Positions 46,725 to 57,693 of a stretch of 64,000 nt of DNA are shown piece after piece. Position 1 is the first letter of the stretch; every line of letters begins with the position of its first letter. The stretch spans positions 124,001 to 188,000 of the forward strand of contig JAGVSM010004231.1 of NCBI GenBank assembly GCA_022494885.1, read 5' to 3'. Source of the stretch: Micrasema longulum (lineage: Eukaryota; Arthropoda; Insecta; Trichoptera; Brachycentridae). Both the position numbers and the translations under genes were made by a program. Below the pieces are notes generated by a model, which saw nothing but the letters and a program-made list of their open reading frames with translations, ran no database searches and was not told where the DNA came from.

Positions 46725-47756
46725 CCATCCGCTTATTTCGTCGGCCAATCTGGCCATTCATTGAGTATTTGGCTTCACTTGTTAGTGGTTACTTGCTTGT
46801 TAGATTCTCAATTATAATTTGTTGAAAAAACGCTAATATTATGACCAACATAAATGATTCTGATAAAAAATGTACCTAACCTAAATATTACTTTGATTAA
46901 AGTACTAGAATAAAAACAAAGTTTCTAAATATAACTTTGTTAAGTTACACTTTATACAGTTAGTGTTCAAGTAATGTAATGAAATTTTCCGCAAATAAAC
47001 CACTATATTATCATATAATAATACATGTCTTGTCGTATTGTTAAGCAATTCTATTATGAAATAAGTACAGGGTTATTTTAAATAGTCAGTTGGAATTTAA
47101 CATCATCAGTTATAGGTATTGATTATTTCCTGAAGATAATCGTATTTTGAACTGTGACATTAAATTTGGTAAACAGCAGATGCCTCTTTATCCTTGGAAA
47201 CTCTTATGTACTCACCCTGGGTCATTGACATTATACGAGATTAAATATTTAAAAGAGAAAAAAAAACAACCGATGCATGATACACGAATGCTTTATTCGC
47301 TAACGTTCAATTCTTATTATAATATTATATTTTACTTTAACTCCGTAATAATATTGTAATACATTACTCCTTTATTATTCGAGTAAAATAACACTCGCAT
47401 AATATAACATTTATGCGTATAATCATCAAAATCGGAAGATAATTTTTCGACTTATATAATATTATACATTTTAAACACGACACAAATGATTTTTATATGA
47501 TAGTGACGTTGAAAAGTAAATAAAAATAGCGCACAAAATCGTAAACATTTCCTACCAAACGGCAGTTATAATATTAATCATAATAATCGTGCTGAAAGTT
47601 ACCATCACAGCTATTTACCTTCATGCTAAGCTTAATATTTATAAAATATCGGTTAATTAACACAAAAATGATTTTTATTTGTTTTTTTTAAATCATGCAC
47701 GCAAATACTACAATAATACAACGTTATACGTAGTCAATAATAATAATAATGTTTGG
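46725..47756. other. AT-rich stretch
   Basis: A weak inverted pair of CTGATGAT/CTGAAGAT words at 47085-47165 might be another decayed Penelope-like end pair (see findings). Otherwise unrecognised. Confidence 0.35.
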
Positions 47757-47823
47757 ATAATTTATATAGTGCCATTTTTGTAAAAATCACCTCAAGGGCG
47801 CTGTACAATAAATAAATATCCCA
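47757..47823 (+). mobile_element. LINE 3' tail fragment
   Basis: ATATAGTGCCA followed by CAAGGGCGCTGTACAATAAA and (AAAT)n resembles the 3' ends of L2/CR1-type LINEs. No coding sequence attached. Confidence 0.4.
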
Positions 47824-48134
47824 ACACGTCTTGCTGCTACAGAGCGCATGGACGGTCGGGATTCTAGTTCCTCGTCTCCAATTATGATATATTACAATTA
47901 TGATATATATGAGCCGGATAACAGAACGTCTTGCAGCTACAGAGCGCATGGACAATAAGAAATCTAGCCCCTATTTACATTTTTATGTTTAAATTTTTTA
48001 TTTGACAATGAAGTTTAGAGTTTAAGTGATATTTTTAAAACGAAATAAAAAGCAAATTTATAAAATTAGAATTTAGATAGCAACAAGGCTTGCAGCTACT
48101 GAGCGCATAGACGGTTGAAATTCTAGACCCCATA
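47824..48134. repeat. Three spaced direct repeats
   Basis: CGTCTTGCTGCTACAGAGCG at 47827 recurs at 47926 and, more worn, at 48087. Each is followed by CATGGAC/CATAGAC and a TCTAG-containing word. Spacing is about 100 and 160 bp. Origin unknown. Confidence 0.65.
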
Positions 48135-48185
48135 GTTATACTATTATTATTCGTACTGTAAGTAATAAATATCTTTATTTAAATT

Positions 48186-48656
48186 TATTTCAACAGAGAG
48201 GGAAAAATTTTTTTGAGAAGGGAATATGGAAGTCTAGGCATTTACAGGGCTTATGACCTGTCATTGGCTGGTTTAAGTGGCCACTTTACACACTGTGTAA
48301 CATTCACCATTCTGCCCAAGTTTGAACATCCACATTTCCTCAACTCTTCCATATGTTGACTTTTGTGAAGTAAAAGAGCTGAAACCTTTATCACGTGGGT
48401 GAGATTCATCCGGCTGAACCAAATCACCTACTAGGCAACGCCTGAAAACAATTTTTCAATTTTTATACTTCTTCTTTTACCAGGTAGTAATTCAACAATG
48501 TTTGATTATGTCCAAATGCTTGCAGACTGGCTGGATTTCCTCCCTTCTCAAAAAAATTTTTCCCTCTCTGTTGAAATAAATTTAAATATGAACAACTCCC
48601 TAGGGAGGAAATCCAGCCAGTCTGCAAGCATTTGGACATAATCAAACATTGTTGAA
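48186..48656. repeat. Fold-back arrangement of repeat family A
   Basis: 48186-48355 is a family A copy on the minus strand. 48545-48656 is the 3' part of a second copy on the plus strand. The last 54 bp of that second copy (48603-48656) are present again, perfectly inverted, at 48491-48544, leaving a 58-bp loop. The arm begins GGGAGGAAATCCAGCCAGTC and ends AACATTGTTGAA. The perfect match of the arms suggests a recent event or ongoing homogenisation. No coding sequence; element class unknown. Confidence 0.85.
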
Positions 48657-49087
48657 TAAATATCTTACTTCGATTTGTTAATCGTTGTTTGAAGTGAATG
48701 CACAATGGCAATTAATAAACCTATGAATTACAAAAAGCTCTGTGCTATGTCTTATACAAACTTTTAATAAATTCTCCGTTTGCTATTATAAAAACCATAG
48801 TGACACACTCCAGTTAATGCAGTATTTAGTATTTTATCTGTGCGAGCTGTAATAGAGGTAGTCAATGAATATATTTATGCGAATACACGGAAAATATCCA
48901 CCTATGAGCATCAAAGACGAAGCTTGAAAGAATCGTTTGTAAAAGAAAATACTCTCCAATCTAAAAGACGAAAATAATATGTTTTTTTGTTGCTCTTGAT
49001 GGAATATTTCGCATTTTAATCCGATTAGTTCAAAGTGCCCCCAGAATTGAAAAAAATGTTCATAAGAGTTTTGTTCATATATGTATT
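48657..49087. other. AT-rich spacer
   Basis: Nothing recognised. Confidence 0.5.
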
Positions 49088-49181
49088 TACATGGTGCGTT
49101 AATGTTCTAGGGCGATGTTTTTTTTTAAACTTTAAAATAAAACACTATTTCCTAATTTATGTTTTATTGATTGAATATATA

Positions 49182-50724
49182 CAGTAGCGAGCACTGAAAT
49201 CTTTTCAAACTGAAAATATCAGTTTTTCTAAATAATATTTTTTTTGTTGTGATTTCTTAATAGCTTTTCAGTCCAAATTATTAAGCAACACTGATTAAAC
49301 ATGATATACAAAAAAGTACCTATTTAGTGACCAAGATTTTTGTTTTTTCCATAATTTTATAGTTAATTCGTAGATTTTCGATTTTTTCGCTTAAAAATAA
49401 AAAATGCTCATATAATTTTAAAAAACTACATATTTATTTAAAATAAAATTACATAGGTACATAACACTAACAATATTCAAAGTTCGGATCAATCAAAGGA
49501 GTTCCTCCTTTTTTTTATTACTGCTTCAATATGTTTTGGCATGAATTTTGTATGTAGTCTTGGAAAAAAAATTTAAACCACACTTTTTCGATGATGTTTT
49601 TAAGGTTTTCTTTTGACGAAGGCTTCAGTTTATTTATTTCGATTGCCATTTTATGCCACAAGTTCTCGATAGGGGTCAGGTCAGAACTATTTCCGGGCCA
49701 ATCAAATGTTGGAATTCCATGAATTTTCATTTATTCTTTGACCTAAAAATGATTTTAATAGCTAGTGTTATACATATTTTTTAAATATATTTTTTTTGAA
49801 CATTATAAATCAGTGTCAGAAAAAAATAATACTAACAGTTTTTGCTCAGTGACACGGTGCAGAGTCATCTTGGAAAATGCACTCAGAAATATAGGAAAAG
49901 TGCATTTCAATTGACGGGAATAAATACTTTTCCAATTTTTTTGTGTAAACTTCTGCATTCTTAGTTCCTTTTATGAATGCTAATTGCCCCACTCCATAAA
50001 ATGAGAATCACCCCCAGACCGTTTGTCCTGCAGGATTCTTCACTGTTAGTCTAAGACACTCATCGCTTGAACGTTCTCTAAATCTTCGTCTCACGAACTG
50101 AATTCCATCCGAACCAAATCAATTAAATTTACTCTCATCGGAGAAAACAACTCTTCGACAATCGATTTCAGTCCAAGTTTTATATGTTTTAGCCCATTCT
50201 TAGCGGGCAATGCACATTTTTTTGGTCATTAGTGGCAAAAAAGCCGCTCTCCCGGAGTCTTCGGTGTACGGTGTGAACACCCATTTCAGAACCACCAGCC
50301 TTTATAAACTCTGTCCACGGCACTTTTGAATCGATTCTGCTAACAGATTAGCTTCAGCAGTCGATCTTCAGCATGTGTTGTTTTTTTTTTATGCCCAGTA
50401 CCTTTTTTTAACTCTAGACTTGCAGAACCTTTAATTTTTTGATACAATCTACCACTGCAGTGTGACTGCATCCAATCTGAACTGCTATAGGCTCTGGAAC
50501 TCACTATTTGCGTCGCCAAAATTAAAATAGTATTTTTTCGTAAAACGCTTAAATGCTTAAATTTTGTCATAATTCACAAAAATCTTAATACTTGATGTCA
50601 ACACGTTGAAAGTCACAATAAAACTGGTCTCATAATTTGAGTAAGACCCTTTTCAGGTAGAAAAAAAAGTTATACCTGCACAAGCCCTTTCTAATAGGTG
50701 GAAAGATTTTAGTGCTCGCTACTG
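49182..50724 (-). mobile_element. Tc1-like transposon
   Basis: Inverted ends CAGTAGCGAGCACTGAAATC (49182) and CAGTAGCGAGCACTAAAATC (minus strand from 50724) differ at one base. TA duplications flank both (49180-49181 and 50725-50726). The 1543-bp length fits a full Tc1 element. The transposase on the minus strand is broken (listed separately). It lies inside an older mariner-like element, so it is the younger insertion. Confidence 0.92.
49490..50570 (-). pseudogene. Broken Tc1-type transposase
   Basis: Three parts of a DDE transposase survive on the minus strand. An N-terminal region (50570-50340) includes a KGTGHKKKTT word resembling the linker before the second helix-turn-helix. A middle region has VVFSDESKFN (first catalytic Asp, near 50140) and IFQDDSAPCH (second, near 49870). 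The C-terminal frame 49730-49518 has FDWPGNSSDLTPIENLW (third acidic residue). A TGA interrupts just after DESKFN, and further stops and frame changes occur. The element cannot make its own transposase but could be moved in trans. Confidence 0.85.
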
Positions 50725-50759
50725 TAGTTTTTAACAATATGTTTGAAATATGATGTCGG

Positions 50760-51290
50760 TCAAGTGGCCGCCTCTTTCCGTGGCGCAAACCTAGCTATTT
50801 CAAGCATATTTTTCATGTCATTCTAAAAAGATTTCTGGTGTTATTTTGGCAATTTCTTTTTGGATGTTATTCAGCATCAGGATAGTTGTTGGTTTGCTGG
50901 TGTACACTTTTCCTACCATGTACTTCCACGGGAAAAAATCGCCGGTGGTCAAATCATGGTATCGTGTGGGTCAGTCGATCCACCATCTTTTGAGATTATT
51001 CGTCCGGGAAAAGTTTCTCGCAAAATTTGCATCGTAACATGAGCTGTGTGGGACTTGGCACAATCCTGTTAGAACCACACATTTTGTATGCCTAACTGAT
51101 CAAATTCGGGCTCAAGAAAGATTTCCAACATGTCTTGATAGTTTTTTAACATCCTATAATATTTCCCGTGCACGGCGTCGATGAGAGGTGCCCGGACGTT
51201 CACAAACACTCTGTCTACCGCATTAATATTTTCTGGTGTACGTTGGCTACGTTGTCCCCCAAACTTGGCTTTGTCCAATAAGCGTATGAC
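50760..51290 (-). pseudogene. Broken mariner-like transposase
   Basis: The minus strand shows QRSQRTPENINAV (N-terminal region), then YYRMLKNY and QLGIQNVWF, QDCAKSHTA (second catalytic Asp), LRETFPGRIIS, HDLTTGDFFPWKY (third Asp region) and MKNMLEIARF near the C-terminus. Frames change several times and stops occur before QDCAKSHTA and within the third block. N-terminus and catalytic centre are closer than in full-length relatives, indicating an internal deletion. The order matches a common insect DDE transposase group in the Tc1/mariner superfamily; I do not assign a subfamily. Confidence 0.7.
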
Positions 51291-51523
51291 AATATAAAAA
51301 AAGCATTTATTACATCATGAATGCTTGAATTGCTTGGCATATGATTAACACTAAAAAAATCTCACAATTTTCTTTGAGAAATCACAATTAAACGATTATT
51401 TGTTTTTTTTTTTACCATTTTAGCGCAACCTCAACTGTCAAATATTATATGAGCCGGCCAATGACTACCAAACCAAAATGGCATCCAGACAAAATTGTCC
51501 TGGAACATAAAATGCAACCTGTA

Positions 51524-52390
51524 TATAACAAAGTGTGAAACACGTTACTAGATTATAATAATATAATATACATAATATAAATTCACGCGATGTTTCATTA
51601 CTACGTACAGTTTCGTGATTAACAGTACGTTATTTTCCCAAAATAGTAAACATGCTCGAATTATGTTTTAACGCAAACTTTTCTGTTTCCATGCAGAATT
51701 TAATGCGTTTATGAATTGTTCATAAATAGTGCCTGTCAGCTTTGTTTCTACTCAGCTGAAGCGACCTCACCCATCTGCGAATGCTAACTACGCAGGTACA
51801 GGTACTCTGCTACCAAACCTAGTTAGTTGTTAGAGTATGGAATCCGAGTCTTTGCGTGGTTTGGAAATATTTACAGAACTTTCGTTACTTCGATGGCCAT
51901 TGGGGCCCGTGTTTCGTGCATTGTTCTTTGTTCCGTAATGAATGCAAATTTTTTAATAAATTATAAGTACATAGTTTATTTTTTTAGTTTATGTGCAGGT
52001 ACTTTTACAGTTTTTTTTCCTTCAAATAAATCATATAATTTCCCTACAATGAAGTAAATAATTATTGTTCTATGTAAACCCAAAAACAAATCTTATTTTT
52101 TTATGTTTTTGTTATTATTTCGCCAAATTAAAATGCTTTAATTGTGAGCCATATTCGGCTACAAAATTCGTACAATACGAGTAGAGTAAGTATCAACAAA
52201 TCTATATTTTTTTGCGTGATAGTTTGTGATATAAAAAAGGCATTTAAAAAAAAAAAAAAAATATTTTCGAGTTACTTGGTAATATAATAATAAAGGTACA
52301 ACATGAACGATACTTATGGGAGAAAATACAACAAAAGTGGTTTTCAAGTTTCTTAAATCCATACTCGACACCGAGGAAAATTTTCTAAAA
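51524..52390. other. Mixed then AT-rich spacer
   Basis: A 76-codon frame (51827-52057) has no known domain. A poly-A/T stretch lies near 52245-52262. Confidence 0.4.
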
Positions 52391-52394
52391 TAAT

Positions 52395-52440
52395 ATATTT
52401 ATTTAAATCAGTCGATGTTTTGACTGATCTTTAGATCTAT
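52395..52440 (-). repeat. Decayed Penelope-like/hammerhead-like end
   Basis: The minus strand reads CUAAAGAUCAGUC, AAAACAUC, GACUGAUUUAAAUAAA. The order resembles the CUGANGA-stem-GAAAC-stem-AAATAAA pattern of the other copies, but two core positions are changed. AUCAGUC and GACUGAU form a 7-bp hairpin. Weak assignment. Confidence 0.25.
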
Positions 52441-52915
52441 AATTCACATTTTTTTAAATGCGCAACGCGTCGATACCAACAAAAATAAATTCATCATTCT
52501 TGTATAAATATCTAATACCTACTACCTATCTTCTTTCAAGTACAGAATTATCAAATTCGTAAATCTCTTAAAAAGGGCCATATAAATTACACAGTAAATG
52601 TAATAAAAATACTCTAAGAATTTAAAGTCATAATGAAACATTCAATATCTTATTATTTATTTTATTTACTTTAGAGAAAACAACAGTATAGAAATGTCAT
52701 AGTTCTTATTCTTAGTGGTCATAGTTACAAGTGTTAATAATTTTTATTTCCGTTTACAGTTTTCTTATTTATTTTACATTTTGTACATTGGCCGTATATG
52801 ATTTTCTCAACTAATCGATACAATAAAATGAAGTGTTTCATATAATTTTGGTTTCAAAACGTATGCGAGAAAAAAAAACATAAACAAAAATAGAACTGGC
52901 AATATGTGTATATTT
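52441..52915. other. AT-rich spacer
   Basis: Nothing recognised. Confidence 0.5.
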
Positions 52916-53035
52916 ATGTAAGTGTTGCGGATTCACGGATCAGAGGTTCGAGGTTCTAACCCCAATCTACTAATTCCTATTTACTTATAGCGAGTAAACT
53001 TGTTAAAAATGGACCTAAAATTAAAACATTAAAAA
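52916..53035 (+). mobile_element. SINE family 2 copy, decayed
   Basis: GAGGTTCGAGGTTCTAACCC marks the worn B box, followed by ATTTACTTATAGCGAGTAAA and AAAATGGACCTAAAATTAAA, paralleling the copy at 22855-23035. The A-box half is lost. Confidence 0.55.
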
Positions 53036-53214
53036 AAATAATGTGAAAACGCAATTTATTTTTATTAAAAGTAAAATAAAAAAGGAAATAAAAGTAAACA
53101 AGAAAAAAAACGTAATAATAAAATAATACATATTCCGCGAGTGAGTTCTGCACAAAAAAATCCTCATCCATCTGATTTCCAACAATAATAGTCCTAGCAG
53201 TATGGCGGTATACG

Positions 53215-53691
53215 TTAATGAAAATGAAGCATTGGAATTTCTGCGTTTTTTCTATAGCTCGTACCCACTAGATGTCTTAACATAAAATAGTTGATGCCAT
53301 TGACTTGCGCGTTGAGAAACTCCAAATTAAATTCTCTCAAGAAGCTGTGAGTAATCCAGAACACTGTTTTATTGATAAACGAATGCAAAATATGTAGTTT
53401 AATATTGAATGCACAGAATATACTCGAAAATACGTATTTCCGCATACTACAGGAGACTTTAGCGCTAGTTCTTGGCACTCGGTCAGAAATAAAAATATAG
53501 TCACTTCCCACATTTTGTATTTTTATTTTAGTATACGCATTTTCTTGCGCAACCTTTTTGCAGCAGACTCGATAGTATTGGATTTTATGTATTTTTATGT
53601 GCGTGTGTCGACTCCTCGTAACTTGTGTGTTTGTGCAGATTATGTATGCGGGGATGTTTGCCAAATCCTTTTTGCTCCATGAAATCTTCAA
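53215..53691 (-). CDS. Unrecognised 158-codon open frame
   Basis: The longest uninterrupted frame in the window from an ATG. Composition is varied (basic, Ile- and Asn-rich) with no motif, signal peptide or transposon similarity that I recognise. No neighbouring exon, promoter or poly(A) context supports it, and chance frames of this size are expected in 64 kb. Low confidence that it is translated. Confidence 0.12.
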   Translation of the reverse strand: MKISWSKKDLANIPAYIICTNTQVTRSRHTHIKIHKIQYYRVCCKKVAQENAYTKIKIQNVGSDYIFISDRVPRTSAKVSCSMRKYVFSSIFCAFNIKLHILHSFINKTVFWITHSFLREFNLEFLNAQVNGINYFMLRHLVGTSYRKNAEIPMLHFH

Positions 53692-54119
53692 AGCTTATCC
53701 CGTCAAACTTCTTTTGCTTTTTATATAATTGAGTGAAGAATGATAATATTCTTATAAGTAATACGATTACGATATTTTGATGCTGTCGGAACACATCCGT
53801 GGTTTGCGCGGGTTAAATGTTATCGGTTTATGCGTCCGCATTTAAAATTTGTCGCTACAGAATAATTTTAAAACAATTATTACTTATCGCTTCAAATGTA
53901 TTTGTAATATTTCAACCAAATATCCTTGATTTTTCTTACAAATTTCCGAACTCGCCGATCACATTATTTTCAAACATTAGTGGTAGTGTTTTATTTAGGA
54001 ATTTCTGCATTTTATTGCTCTTCGCGCTATCGCAAATGATTTTCTCGCACTTTCCTCGTACAAGATTCGGAATTGTGTATCCCGAAATGGAAAACGTGCT
54101 TCAATTGTAAAATACAGTA
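53692..54119. other. Spacer
   Basis: Nothing recognised; a 97-codon hydrophobic plus-strand frame (53817-54110) looks like translated T-rich DNA. Confidence 0.4.
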
Positions 54120-54900
54120 AAATTTAGGAAGATCCTCGGCGCGTTCACCATAATGCGTCGCAGATATTACGGAGGCGTATTCCGAGCGCTTTCCACAAAC
54201 GTGGCTACACGAAGATGTTATCGCAGAAGGTGGCGTTGCTTAAGGGAACCGTAAAAGTCAAGGACGGTGGTACTTCCTTACGGCGACAGGGCTCCCTGCC
54301 CACCCCTCCCGCGCGCCCCGAGGGTGGCCGCCAGCCGCCAGCCACCACCCGCAACCGACGGCGGAAACTGAATCGTAGTATTTTTGTAGATTCATCGCTA
54401 AATTTATTGCACTATTTCATTACAGTTGCGCATGTCCGGTGTTGAAAATTTTCCGAGGTGTTTTTTTTACCGCATGTGATCATTGAATGTCTAGCTGCTC
54501 CTTACGATAGAAAGAAATATTTAGCCTTGAAATTGACGCTCGTCTATGTACGTTGTAGAGGAAAAAATACACTTTCCTTCGCGGCACTGCGCCTTGCAGA
54601 GGCTCCCCCCGCCACCACCCTCCCCGACCGCCACTCCACACCCCCTCGCACCGAGAGCCCAGGGCCGGGCGTTTGAAGGTTGCGCAGAATCGATTGCGCG
54701 TGCCCTCGTGACGTAAATATTCCTATTGACCGATGCACACGGCCACCCCAACCCCTGACCGGAATATTGGTGCGAAACACGCGATATTCAAATTAACTCC
54801 CTCTCTCGGACTGCGCCGCCGGATATTTTCCCCATTTTTGCCTTTCGTGCCGTTTTATTCGACGAGAATGATTTTATTTTGAAAGGCTTACTTATACCGT
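54120..54900. promoter_or_regulatory. Large GC-rich CpG island
   Basis: About 780 bp of CpG-dense, mostly non-repetitive DNA with C-rich cores (54295-54345 and 54600-54665). Frames open on both strands are compositional. It is the longest GC-rich island here and a candidate promoter-proximal or conserved element, but no adjoining gene is visible. Confidence 0.3.
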
Positions 54901-55312
54901 AATTTTTCATTTTTGTTTTAGTGTTTGAATCATAAATACACATCTCGTTACGAACATATGAGCAACATTACAATTTTGTTATTTAGATAAGCAGTTATTA
55001 AATAAAAAAAGTGTAATTCAGTTCTAGCAAATAACATTTGGTATTATAAAGGTTTATTTATATATTTTTATATACAACAAATACAAATATTTGCAGATAT
55101 TATTTTGATAAATTTTAATCCCTATGATAACATACAACAGTATCTCCTCAACGAATTAGAACCACTTACTTTTTACACGTTTTCTCGAATAAAATAAAGA
55201 TAATAAATAGCAAACCAAAAATAAAGCATTAGTTGGTCAATGTTATATTTTCATAATTTTTTTATTTGAACTCAATTGACATTTTAGGCTATTTTTTTAG
55301 AACTAATATATT
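54901..55312. other. AT-rich spacer
   Basis: Nothing recognised. Confidence 0.5.
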
Positions 55313-55314
55313 TA

Positions 55315-55935
55315 GTGTTTCCACCTTTTGAATATAATATGATTCTGTATTCTGGCTGGCATATCGAAAACGCAGCGCTCAATCATTTTTTTATTTCTTC
55401 ATTACTTTTCCATGTTTTTGAAATATATCTTTTGAGACATTAAAGAGTGGGATTTGGAGATTAATGTTTTTTTAATTAAAAAAAATAAATAACTGTCTAA
55501 GCCTTTTATTGTATAGGCTCGTCAATAGATATAAAATAAAGGATATGGAAAGAATTTATGAATTATACACCACAACATCCAGACCGATTGAGAAGAAATT
55601 TTTGTTGGATTTTTTCTTGCAAAAATCTGGAATCGAACCCGCGACGTCAGTTTCTCAGTTGGCCGTCTAAGCAACTGCTCCACGGTGCCTGTGTAAATCT
55701 TGTTTTAACATGCTCCACAAATTTTCGATCGGGCCAAGGTCAGGAAGTTTTTTTGGACTGTGTCCGATGACAAGGTGCTCTATCCTGCATGAAAGTTTAT
55801 GAACCTTCTTTTAGCTCAAGGGTATCGTGGAATGGAAAAAATACCGTGTCCGGGACGTCTTAAAATTTTTTTTTTTTCATATTTCCTTCAGCAAAAAATT
55901 ATGGTTTTGGCACTTGATTAATAATGCACGAACAT
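55315..55935 (-). pseudogene. Tc1-type transposase relic split by a SINE
   Basis: Right of the SINE, the minus strand has FMQDRAPCHRTQSKK (second catalytic Asp, near 55780) and, frameshifted, LPDLGPIENLWSML (third acidic residue, 55707-55750). Left of it, MIERCVFDMPARIQNHI continues the C-terminus, ending near 55318. The reading order is restored when the SINE at 55465-55692 is removed. The N-terminus and first catalytic block are not found and I could not define terminal inverted repeats. Old relic. Confidence 0.7.
55465..55692 (-). mobile_element. SINE family 3 copy inserted in a Tc1 relic
   Basis: The minus strand begins GGCACCGTGGAGCAGTTGC, has a perfect B box GGTTCGATTCC (complement at 55629-55639), then TCTCAATCGGTCTGGATG and GACGAGCCTATACAATAAAA, matching the plus-strand copy at 26892-27140. 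The copy is inserted within the C-terminal part of a Tc1 transposase relic, so it is younger than that relic. Confidence 0.8.
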
Positions 55936-56647
55936 ATCATTATTGCAGATGGATGTTTTTATCACTTTTGCAATGCCTTTGCAAAATCTTTATCATGTCG
56001 CTTTGATGGTCTTCTCCTAACAGATTGTCGGCTTTCTGTATCAGTTTCCAGGCGACACTCGCCACTGAAGGATCACCTTCGGAGATAAAAAATACAAATT
56101 GAATCTGCGCTAACGGAAAAAAATACAAATATTCATAATTAAAAATTACCCTTTCCCAATTCTCTATTGAGTAATGTAGATGTATTTTAGCTTAGTTGAA
56201 TCTAGCTAAATTCATTTTAGGGGTCGATTTCGGCTTTTTAGCGGGCCTTCGTATTGACTTTATAGAGACGCCGCACACAAGTCGAAATCGTGGAATTATG
56301 CAGAAGAAATTAGTAGCTAAGCAAGTATCTGATTCTGTTTTAAATTACGTTTTGATACATATCTTAAATTCTGCAAACTTCAAATGTTTAACAGTGTAAA
56401 AGATGTTTGACAATGTCGCATTTTAACAGTTTTTTTAAAAACTTAACTTTTAACTAATGTCTTGTAAAGATTAGCAAAGTTCAGGTTCGAGCTTTTAATT
56501 TGAGTGGGAAACTTCTTGATGATTTTCCGAATTAGTTTGCCGTTAACCATATTGACGTGCCATATATTATTAAAAAAATATACCATTATGTTTCTGATCC
56601 TATATAATATTTGTGGTGACATACTCGTACGTCTGTGTTAACTAATT
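55936..56647. other. Spacer with unrecognised short frame
   Basis: A 62-codon minus-strand frame (55940-56128) containing GDPSVASVAWKL lies just beside the Tc1 relic in the same orientation. It could be part of the same transposon (a helix-turn-helix), but I cannot support that. Nothing else recognised. Confidence 0.3.
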
Positions 56648-56756
56648 ACTCGTCCCAACTCAACACAGGACTTTGAGTACCATGGAGTTGGGACTTATGT
56701 CTTAAAAAATGCGTAATAATCTGTTTATAAGCAAACAATTAAAATAAATAAATATA
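56648..56756 (+). mobile_element. LINE 3' tail fragment
   Basis: CGTCCCAACTCAACACAGGA and GGAGTTGGGACTTATGTC are followed by AT-rich DNA ending (AAAT)n. Same tail as 3572-3676 in opposite orientation. Confidence 0.5.
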
Positions 56757-57486
56757 GTTTTCTGTATACTTTTGCCTATTAATTGCCATTTATAGAAAAA
56801 TCCAAGACCGTCCATTCTTGTTTTATTTTTTTGTCTATTGTCTCTAGGTTGTGAAATAGGCCGTTCGGAGGGGGGATTTATCTTTGATTGTAAAGAGCTG
56901 TTTTTAGTTAGAAACGCGAAAATACTTGGGGACTCTCAGTTGTTCAGAGCAATTAAAATTAATTAACTGTATTATAAATTCACAATTCCTAGTCTTTCGA
57001 TAAACCACTTGATATATATTATTTATGTTTATTTCCGTGAGAAAAAAAAAGTTAAAAATGGGGAGACCGGGGCTAGTTGACACGCTTTTCGTTTAATTAT
57101 TTATTTTTGATTTTTTTTTCAAAATGTCTTATCACACCGATATTAAACTGTGTTTCATACATATGTTAAAAGCATAGAATTTGAATTGTGCCAAGGATTA
57201 AAATATATTCTAACAATTTTAAGAACAGCTGTCTTATGTGTCAACTGACCTCGCTTCCTGGGAAAGTTGACACATAACGTGGGTTAATTAGACATGAAAT
57301 AGTTGGAATTTTTTCCAATGAAAGGAATACAAAAGCACAGATTAATGGTAATCGGTATTCTTATTTTTTCTTAATGTTATAACAAAAATCAATAAAAAAA
57401 AAACATAAATATCCATATTTTCAAAAACTAATATAGCATTTCTTCATCAAAATCGCAGTTAATGCACTTCTTTTATCATGAGTGTT
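56757..57486. other. AT-rich spacer
   Basis: A GTTGACAC-type word recurs at 57066 and 57264. Nothing else recognised. Confidence 0.4.
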
Positions 57487-57693
57487 AAAATGGCAGAATG
57501 GCGAATTGTGTAAAGTGGCCACTTAAACCAGCCAATGACAAGTCATAAGCCCTGTAAATGCCTAGACTTCTATATTTCCTTCTCAAAATATTTTTCCTCT
57601 TTGTTTCAACAAATTAAGATCTAAATAATTTCCTAGGGAGGAAATCCAGCCTGTTTACAAACATTTTGACATACTCAAATCATTGTTGATAAT
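57487..57693 (+). repeat. Dispersed repeat family A, most complete copy
   Basis: Runs in order through GTGTAAAGTGGCCACTTAAA, CCAGCCAATGACAAGTCATA, GCCCTGTAAATGCCTAGACT, TTCTCAAAATATTTTTCC, CTAGGGAGGAAATCCAGCC and TCAAATCATTGTTG. It links the 5' part (seen at 13.3 and 14.9 kb) with the 3' arm that is inverted at 48.5 kb. No coding sequence. Confidence 0.8.

Larger units (their letters stand above)
49090..51521 (-). mobile_element. Mariner-like element relic hosting a nested Tc1 element
   Basis: Imperfect inverted ends (CATGGTGCGTTAATGTTCTAGG at 49090 with spaces for gaps, against CAGGTTGCATTTTATGTTCC from 51521 on the minus strand) are each bordered by TA (49088-49089 and 51522-51523). Between 49182 and 50724 a complete Tc1-like element is inserted. 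Without it the host is about 890 bp, short for an autonomous element, and internally deleted. It holds transposase remnants at 50760-51290. Tc1/mariner elements target and duplicate TA, which fits both layers. Confidence 0.75.
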
